The notes beneath the pieces are model-generated. The model worked only from the letters and a program-made list of their open reading frames with translations, made no database searches and was not told the origin of the DNA. From positions 1 through 7,191 of the forward strand of contig CANRIJ010000075.1 in assembly GCA_947630635.1 (NCBI GenBank): 7,191 nt of DNA. Direction: 5' to 3'. Source of the DNA: an uncultured Spirochaetaceae bacterium. Lineage in GTDB: Bacteria > Spirochaetota > Spirochaetia > Sphaerochaetales > Sphaerochaetaceae. The position numbers were made by a program, and so were the translations under genes. Every line of letters starts with the position of its first letter. Position 1 is the first letter of the stretch. Of this stretch, positions 1-4,269 are shown piece after piece.

Positions 1-162
1 TGGCCCCTTTGGTCGGTGTATATTCCCCTTATCTTGTTTCTGGTTGTCTGTGGTACCGGAGATGTAATAGATACCTTCATCTCGCATATGGTGTTTACGA
101 GGGTGCTCTTTCCGCTTGAGGGTCTTCCAATTATTGAAACAGTTGCTGATTTCATACTCTAA
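1..162 (+). CDS. C-terminal end of an unidentified membrane protein (5' partial)
   Basis: Reading from base 1 gives 53 codons open to the left edge, ending at TAA 160-162. The visible tail starts with a hydrophobic stretch (residues 1-17, including VYIPLILFLVVC) that would make one transmembrane helix. A mixed segment follows, and then another fairly hydrophobic end (VLFPLEGLPIIETVADFIL). This is consistent with the last one or two membrane passes of an integral membrane protein. I do not recognise the family, and too little is present to assign a function. The start codon and most of the protein lie outside the window. The next gene begins 58 bp downstream on the same strand. The coding call rests on the open frame reaching the edge and its membrane-protein-like composition. 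Confidence 0.55.
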   Translation, partial: WPLWSVYIPLILFLVVCGTGDVIDTFISHMVFTRVLFPLEGLPIIETVADFIL

Positions 163-220
163 GTATAAGCGTTCTCAGCCAAAACTCGCGATATAACTCT
201 TCTTAACAAATCGAATATCG
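163..220 (+). promoter_or_regulatory. Short intergenic region upstream of clpP; possible promoter and palindrome
   Basis: This 58-bp gap has an AT-rich TATAAC at 192-197 that could serve as a -10 element, but I see no convincing -35 hexamer 16-18 bp upstream. A perfect 5+5 inverted repeat with a 3-base centre (ATCGA-ATA-TCGAT, 210-222) runs into the ATG at 221. No clear Shine-Dalgarno sequence precedes that ATG, so the translation start of the next gene is uncertain. The promoter call is weak. Confidence 0.2.
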
Positions 221-802
221 ATGGGTTATATTGTAAAAATGGACGAAAAGATGACAGAAGCCAAGGAAAACCCCTCTCTTGGGGAGAAACTTCTCAAAAC
301 TAGAAGCGTGATGATCTCCGGTGAGATCAATAAGGACCTATCAGACAAGTTCTCTAAAGAGATGCTTGTTCTCGATAGCGAGTCAAATGATGAGATAACA
401 GTCTATATAAATAGCCCAGGCGGAGATGTGGATTCTGGATTTGCCATCTTTGATATGATCAGGTATGTAAAGAGCCCGGTAACTATAATCGGAGTAGGAC
501 TTGTTGCCTCAGCTGCGGCTCTTATTTACCTATCGGTTCCAAAAGAGAGAAGGCTCGCATTTCCGCACTCTACATACCTGATTCATCAGCCCCTTTCCCA
601 AATGAAGGGAGTTGCAATAGACATTGATATCTATGCAAAGAAAATTGCCCAGCTGAGGGAGGCTTTGGATACTCTCATTGCCCAGGAGACTGGACAGAGG
701 AAAGAGAAGGTCACAGAGGATACCGAGAGAGACTATTGGCTGACTGCTCCTGAGGCAAAAGAGTATGGAATAGTCGGCAAAATAATCGATAAGAGAGCTT
801 AA
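221..802 (+). CDS. clpP: ClpP-family ATP-dependent protease proteolytic subunit
   Basis: The 193-aa product fits the length of mature ClpP. ClpP forms a cytoplasmic two-ring serine protease barrel that degrades proteins unfolded by a partner AAA+ ATPase (ClpX, ClpA or ClpC). The fold signatures appear in order: the oxyanion/strand motif INSPGGDVDSGFAI at about 63-76, the nucleophile in GLVASAAAL (Ser97), the HQP motif (His122), and TERDYW with the catalytic Asp171. The triad is therefore complete and spaced as in E. coli ClpP. The residue after the serine is Ala, where classical ClpP usually has Met (GxAASM), which suggests a divergent, possibly second-copy ClpP. ATG 221 has no good ribosome site; in-frame ATGs at 239 and 251 would trim only 6 or 10 residues and are credible alternatives. 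No clpX or other ATPase gene is adjacent. The nearest competing family, SppA/TepA-like peptidases, fits less well because the length and triad spacing are those of ClpP. Confidence 0.9.
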   Translation: MGYIVKMDEKMTEAKENPSLGEKLLKTRSVMISGEINKDLSDKFSKEMLVLDSESNDEITVYINSPGGDVDSGFAIFDMIRYVKSPVTIIGVGLVASAAALIYLSVPKERRLAFPHSTYLIHQPLSQMKGVAIDIDIYAKKIAQLREALDTLIAQETGQRKEKVTEDTERDYWLTAPEAKEYGIVGKIIDKRA

Positions 803-839
803 TTTAGACAAATTTGCATTTTTTTGAATATACATATAT

Positions 840-1790
840 GTGAGAGTCTTTTGTCTTATCCTTATATGCACTCTATTTTTTGTATCCTGTAACGATGCTT
901 ATAGGACGCAGAATGAGCTGAAGGTTGCAACGTGGAATTCCTATCTCTTCTTTGATTCAATCGATGATAGAGTGGAATATGATGGTTTTAAGTGGTCAGA
1001 TGGGTATACTCCAGAGGCTTTCTATAAGCGAATTGAAAGTACAATTAAGTATATAGATAGGAATTTCAGGGACCCCGATCTGATACTCCTTCAGGAAGTT
1101 GAGAGCGAGATTGTCTTAAAGGAGCTGTTGGAGAGGGGCTTAAAGAGAAGGGGCTATAAGTATTACGGTCTCTTGAAGGACGATGACAATACTCTATTTG
1201 TGGGGTTTATATCAAAGATCAAGCCAATCTCTTTTTCATACCATCAGGCAGGCTCTTCAAGAAGAATCCTGAAATTGTCATTTAATCTAAATGGCGAGAG
1301 GGTAAATGTGCTATCGCTTCATGCATCATCTCGCCTTAAAGAGGAGAATGCACTCAAGAGGGCAGAGGAATTCTCTCTTCTATCCACGCTCTTTGAGGAA
1401 GAGAGAGGAGAGCTAGCCTTTGCTCTTGGGGATTTCAATTCTGATTTCAGGGTTCCAGGCGAGCTGATATCAAGTGATAAGGACGCAGTTATTCAGGTCA
1501 CTGGAAATAGAGGCCTTGCTTCTGAGAGGCTCTTATATGCCCCTGTTCTTGATAGGGATTTATCTCTTGGAGAGGGAACATACTGGTACGAGGGAGAGTG
1601 GAGTTTTCTTGACTCTGCTCTATTGAATAAGGAGTCAGTCGATGGCTTGGGATGGGATTTTGAGAGCATCTCTGTAATCTCCCCTTTTGAGGGGAGAGAC
1701 TATTTTTCAAGGCCACTTAAGTACGATGTAAAAAGCGGGGAGGGCTACTCTGACCATTTTGCCCTCCTCATGACTTTTAAATACAATTGA
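840..1790 (+). CDS. Predicted lipoprotein, endonuclease/exonuclease/phosphatase (EEP) family hydrolase
   Basis: The 316-aa protein has the DNase I-like metal-dependent fold, a family that cleaves phosphodiester or phosphoester bonds in DNA, RNA, inositol phosphates or sphingomyelin. Visible motifs in order are ATWN (Asn33), LLQEVES (Glu86, metal ligand), LSLHASS (His161), GDFNSD (Asp198 and Asn200), a Ser-Phe-Leu-Asp (Asp258), and SDH near the end (Asp305/His306). The core catalytic set is complete. The N-terminus (MRVFCLILICTLFFVSC) is a short hydrophobic signal with a lipobox-like FVSC, so Cys17 is probably lipidated and the enzyme anchored outside the cytoplasmic membrane. The start is GTG at 840; the ATG at 838 is followed at once by TGA and cannot be used. 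I see no strong Shine-Dalgarno. The gene follows clpP by 37 AT-rich bases and lies 3 bp before the glycosylase gene. The substrate cannot be told from sequence. Confidence 0.82.
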   Translation: MRVFCLILICTLFFVSCNDAYRTQNELKVATWNSYLFFDSIDDRVEYDGFKWSDGYTPEAFYKRIESTIKYIDRNFRDPDLILLQEVESEIVLKELLERGLKRRGYKYYGLLKDDDNTLFVGFISKIKPISFSYHQAGSSRRILKLSFNLNGERVNVLSLHASSRLKEENALKRAEEFSLLSTLFEEERGELAFALGDFNSDFRVPGELISSDKDAVIQVTGNRGLASERLLYAPVLDRDLSLGEGTYWYEGEWSFLDSALLNKESVDGLGWDFESISVISPFEGRDYFSRPLKYDVKSGEGYSDHFALLMTFKYN

Positions 1791-1793
1791 GGC

Positions 1794-2537
1794 GTGGAAG
1801 AGAACTTAAGGGAGATACTCTTTGGAGGTCAGACATTCAGTTGGAGAGAAGAGGAGGATGGAGCATTCTCTGCTCCACTCAATGGCAGAGTATATAGAAT
1901 AAAGCGCTTGGAGGATGCCTCTTCAGATCCGTTTCTGAGAGCCTATTTTGATTTGGATACAGACTATGAGAGTGTGAGAGATGAGCTTCGATCAAAGGAT
2001 GAGATCCTAAAGAGAGCAGTAGAGGAAGTTGGTAATATAAGGATTCTAAAGCAGGATGAATGGACAGCGCTTATATCATTTATCCTATCTCAGAACAACA
2101 ATATAAAGAGAATCACAGGAATCTACAGAAGACTCAGCGAAAAGTATGGAAATAAGATAGAAGAGGGCTTTTACTCCTTTCCGACTCCAGAGGAGCTTGA
2201 GGGGGCAACTGAGGATGAGCTCAGAGCTCTCGGAACAGGCTTCAGAGCTCCTTTTATAATCGATGCGGTCAAAAAGAGAGAGATAGTCGATGAGGTAAAG
2301 AGCCTAGACTTTGATAGTGCCCTTCTTCGTCTGCAGGATATTAAGGGAGTGGGTCCAAAGGTCGCATCGTGCACTCTTATTTTCGGCTATGGAAGAAAAG
2401 AGGGCTTTCCAGTGGACGTCTGGATAAAAAAGGTTCTTGATAAATTCTACTCAGATAAGGAGCTTTCATATTTTTCTCCTAATAATGCTTTATCCCAGCA
2501 GTACCTTTTTTCGTGGGCAAGAGCTAATTTGAAGTAA
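1794..2537 (+). CDS. ogg: OGG1-type 8-oxoguanine DNA glycosylase/AP lyase
   Basis: The 247-aa protein belongs to the HhH-GPD base-excision repair superfamily and most resembles OGG1, which removes 8-oxoguanine opposite cytosine and nicks the strand by beta-elimination. The OGG N-terminal motif GGQTFSW is at 11-17; Gly12 matches the OGG1 glycine that reads the 8-oxoG N7-H. SQNNNIKRI at 99-107 matches the OGG1 NNNIxRI segment, whose Asn and Arg contact the orphan cytosine. The helix-hairpin-helix is IKGVGPKVASC, with catalytic Lys189 and Cys193. PVDVW carries the conserved Asp208. WARANL closes the domain as in OGG1 (WAQAxL). It is shorter than human OGG1. The only start after the upstream TGA in this frame near the motif is GTG 1794, preceded by TGAGG very close to the start, so translation may be coupled to the preceding gene. 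MutM/Fpg is ruled out because it has a different fold. Confidence 0.88.
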   Translation: MEENLREILFGGQTFSWREEEDGAFSAPLNGRVYRIKRLEDASSDPFLRAYFDLDTDYESVRDELRSKDEILKRAVEEVGNIRILKQDEWTALISFILSQNNNIKRITGIYRRLSEKYGNKIEEGFYSFPTPEELEGATEDELRALGTGFRAPFIIDAVKKREIVDEVKSLDFDSALLRLQDIKGVGPKVASCTLIFGYGRKEGFPVDVWIKKVLDKFYSDKELSYFSPNNALSQQYLFSWARANLK

Positions 2538-2547
2538 AGGAGAGAAT

Positions 2548-2880
2548 ATGGAGAAGAAGTCTTTAGAGAGTAAAATAGAGAAACTCGAGAAGAGAATTGA
2601 GAGAGAGAAGGAACTTGAGCCCGAGAGAATAGAGAGGATCAAAAAGAGAGAGGAGCGAGAGGAGGAATTTGATAGGGAGAATAGCGCCTACCTTGAGTCT
2701 TTTGATGTGATGTGGGGCGACTCGAATGTTCCAAATGACCAGAGAAGGTATCAGGCAGTACTTGAGGGAAACCTCAAAGAGGACAGAGAAGAAGCCAAGG
2801 AGAGGATTAAGCGTCTCAAAGATAAAGAGGAAAAGCTAAAAGATGAACTTTCCCGTCTTGAGAGCGAAGAAAACTCCTAA
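2548..2880 (+). CDS. Small highly charged coiled-coil protein, function unknown
   Basis: The 110-aa product is dominated by Glu, Lys and Arg. Heptad-like hydrophobics suggest two alpha-helical coiled coils, at about 1-45 and 75-108. They are separated by a less charged linker (about 46-73, containing YLESFDVMWGDSNVPNDQRRY). It has no cysteines, signal peptide or membrane segment, so it is probably cytoplasmic. A good ribosome site (AAGGAGAG, 2537-2544) lies just before ATG 2548 and overlaps the stop of the glycosylase gene, which supports real translation as the third gene of the EEP-glycosylase cluster. I do not recognise the family. The low-complexity composition makes similarity-based naming unsafe, since generic matches to kinesin-, SMC- or trigger-type coils would be meaningless. 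A structural or DNA-binding accessory role is possible but not shown. Confidence 0.72.
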   Translation: MEKKSLESKIEKLEKRIEREKELEPERIERIKKREEREEEFDRENSAYLESFDVMWGDSNVPNDQRRYQAVLEGNLKEDREEAKERIKRLKDKEEKLKDELSRLESEENS

Positions 2881-2951
2881 TCTATATTATTTTTTCGATT
2901 GTTGGGTTAATATGTAGCACGGTGAAAATTAAGTAGCTTATAGGAGGGTTT
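2881..2951 (+). promoter_or_regulatory. Intergenic region and probable promoter of the hydrogenase operon, with strong RBS
   Basis: This 71-bp gap is the only space before a block of overlapping or nearly abutting hydrogenase genes, so it is the likely site of their main promoter. A -10-like TAATAT lies at 2908-2913, but no good -35 hexamer is visible at the right distance. A T-run at 2890-2895 lacks a preceding GC-rich stem, so it is not a convincing terminator. TTGTTGGGTTAA (2899-2910) looks faintly like half of a Rex redox-repressor site (TTGTTAAnnnnTTAACAA) but the second arm is missing. GGAGGG at 2943-2948 is a strong Shine-Dalgarno for ATG 2952. Confidence 0.4.
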
Positions 2952-3416
2952 ATGTCCCAAGAACTGTTCTCACCCGAGCTAAAGGAATTTATTTACGAGT
3001 GGAAGGATAAGCCCGGCAATCTCATCATGGTTCTTCACAAAGTACAGGAAGAGCTTGGTTATATTTCAGAGGATGCCGCTAAAGAGGTCTCTTCTATGAT
3101 AGGAGTCCCCCTTGCAACTATTTGGGGAGTAGTGACGTTCTATCATTTTTTTAAACTCAATCAGCCTGGCAGGCACAATATACAGGTCTGTCTCGGAACT
3201 GCTTGCTACCTTAAGGGAGGAGAGGCAATTATCGAAGAGCTTGACTCTCTTATCGGTCTCAAGGTTGGCGGCCTCACTGGGGATGGAAAGTTCTCTCTTG
3301 AGGCTGTAAGATGCGTTGGCTGTTGTGGACTTGCTCCAGTAATGACAATCTCAGGAGAGGTCTTTGGAAAGGTGACTAAGAGCCAAGTACAGGGCATTTT
3401 GGAAAAGTTCGACTAA
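2952..3416 (+). CDS. hydC: NuoE-like [2Fe-2S] subunit of NAD(P)-linked [FeFe]-hydrogenase (HydC/HndA)
   Basis: The 154-aa protein matches the NuoE / HydC / HndA family in length and motifs. An N-terminal helical domain (about 1-70, including the family's ELGYISEDAA and TFYHFF segments) precedes a thioredoxin-like [2Fe-2S] domain. The four ligands are Cys80 and Cys85 (VCLGTAC), then Cys121 and Cys125 (RCVGCCGLAPV); Cys124 is an extra, non-ligand cysteine. In HydABC-type enzymes this subunit docks on the flavin subunit, and its cluster lies near FMN. It is cytoplasmic, with no signal or membrane segment. ATG 2952 sits behind GGAGGG. The TAA stop shares its final A with the ATG of the next gene (TAATG), indicating translational coupling. 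The name hydC follows Thermotoga/Acetobacterium usage; hndA is the Desulfovibrio equivalent. Complex I NuoE is unlikely because the operon continues into an H-cluster subunit. Confidence 0.93.
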   Translation: MSQELFSPELKEFIYEWKDKPGNLIMVLHKVQEELGYISEDAAKEVSSMIGVPLATIWGVVTFYHFFKLNQPGRHNIQVCLGTACYLKGGEAIIEELDSLIGLKVGGLTGDGKFSLEAVRCVGCCGLAPVMTISGEVFGKVTKSQVQGILEKFD

Positions 3417-3886
3417 TGCATAGCCTAATGGATCTTATACTCGAAGGTGTAATGAATAGCGCAGAGTCTGGCGCAAAGAATATCTCTGTGGAAGTAAGAG
3501 AGAGCGGAAATCTCATAAGGACCCTTATAGAGGATGACGGAGAGCTTGAGATGAGCGGGTGCCTCTTTGATAGCTCTTACTCCACAAAGGGCCCTATGAG
3601 AGGCTATGGGCTCTCTGAGATAAAAAAGAGAGACGAGAAGGCAGAGATTATCAGAGATGGCTTATATACAAAGCTCTCTTTTCAGGCTCTAGACGATTCA
3701 TCACTTGATGATTTAAGGTCAGCGCTTCTTCCTCTGTTTATACCTAGGGGGGAAGAGAGGATAGATTTCAGATATTATCAGGATGACACTCTTAGATTCG
3801 AGCTTTCCTCAGATAGACTCGAGGATTTGGATGCCATTCCATATAACGCACACACTATAGCCAATTTCAATAGGCTTTTTGATTAA
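3416..3886 (+). CDS. Stand-alone GHKL (histidine-kinase-like) ATPase domain protein in hydrogenase operon
   Basis: The 156-aa protein begins with a compact Bergerat-fold ATP-binding domain. The N box is LEGVMNSAESGA (Glu10, Asn14), the G1 box is IEDDGELEM (Asp40/Asp41-Gly42), and a degenerate lid/G2 region is STKGPMRGYGLSEI (55-68), followed by a beta strand TKLSF. No HAMP, sensor, membrane segment or phospho-acceptor histidine domain is present, so it is not a classical sensor kinase. Residues about 92-156 form a C-terminal part that I cannot assign. The gene overlaps hydC by one base and is followed 11 bp later by the HndB-like gene, so it is embedded in the operon. Comparable small ATPase-like genes occur at this place in some Firmicute hydrogenase operons, and I recall hydE of Acetobacterium woodii as one. 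Its job there is not established; enzyme regulation, assembly or an anti-sigma-like role are all possible. Confidence 0.72.
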   Translation: MHSLMDLILEGVMNSAESGAKNISVEVRESGNLIRTLIEDDGELEMSGCLFDSSYSTKGPMRGYGLSEIKKRDEKAEIIRDGLYTKLSFQALDDSSLDDLRSALLPLFIPRGEERIDFRYYQDDTLRFELSSDRLEDLDAIPYNAHTIANFNRLFD

Positions 3887-3897
3887 GGAGCTAAGCG

Positions 3898-4269
3898 ATG
3901 CCAAAACTCACAAGACAAGAATTGGATAAGATTAGAGCACGTGAAGAGGAAAAGCTCAAAAAACGAGATATACATGGCAAGACCACTCACGTTGTTGTTG
4001 GCATGGGGACTCAGGGCATATCAGCAGGTGCTAAGAACGTCTTAAATGCACTATCTGATGAGATTGAGAAGGCTGGACTTGAGAATGTTATTCTTACCCA
4101 GACTGGTCTCATTGTCTCTGACAAGGCCCCAGTTGTTGAGGTCTTCAGTCCCGAGAAAGGACTTGTTGTCTATGGAAACGTCAGTGTAAAGGACGCCCAG
4201 AGAATCGTAAAAGAACATCTTCTTGAGAACAAAATTCTTGAGGACAAGAGAATACAGGTGGAGGAGTAA
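3898..4269 (+). CDS. hndB: HndB-like thioredoxin-fold subunit lacking all cluster cysteines
   Basis: The 123-aa protein has a short charged N-terminal helix (1-25), then a thioredoxin-like ferredoxin domain with HndB hallmarks: VVVGMGTxGISAGAKNVLNAL (33-53), a TQTG motif (67-70), PVVEVF, and VVYGNVSVKDAQRIVKEHL. In family members I remember, the motifs read GMGTCGIAAGA and TQTGCIGLC and supply the cysteines of a [2Fe-2S] cluster. Here the first is Gln39 and the second region is TGLIVSDKAP, so those cysteines are gone. The whole protein contains no cysteine and cannot bind a conventional cluster. The reading frame is otherwise intact and sits behind a good ribosome site (AAGGAG, 3885-3890). 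Its TAA is followed directly by the ATG of hydB. A structural or assembly role is likely. It probably corresponds to the cofactor-poor HydD protein of the Acetobacterium woodii cluster, a correspondence made from memory. Confidence 0.8.
   Translation: MPKLTRQELDKIRAREEEKLKKRDIHGKTTHVVVGMGTQGISAGAKNVLNALSDEIEKAGLENVILTQTGLIVSDKAPVVEVFSPEKGLVVYGNVSVKDAQRIVKEHLLENKILEDKRIQVEE

Noticed and set aside
803..839. Possible terminator after clpP (CAAATTTG followed by a T-run)
   Set aside because: The palindrome has no loop and is all A/T apart from its end pair, so it would not form a stable stem.
530..871. 113-aa open frame on the - strand overlapping clpP and the EEP start
   Set aside because: It is antisense to a well-supported ClpP gene, has no ribosome site or recognisable domain, and has the composition of a shadow frame.
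1788..1796. TGA read through or recoded to fuse the EEP protein to the glycosylase
   Set aside because: One product carries an export signal and the other is a cytoplasmic DNA repair enzyme. TGG serves for Trp throughout, and no selenocysteine-type context is evident.
2899..2932. Rex-type redox operator or TTAAT/ATTAA inverted repeat before the hydrogenase operon
   Set aside because: Only one half resembles a Rex site. The TTAAT/ATTAA arms are 5 bp and AT-only with a long spacer, which is too weak to claim.
3416..3886. Remnant of a degraded sensor histidine kinase
   Set aside because: The frame is intact, starts at a coupled TAATG, and sits where a small ATPase-like gene is known in related operons. 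A decaying fragment would not be expected to keep that.
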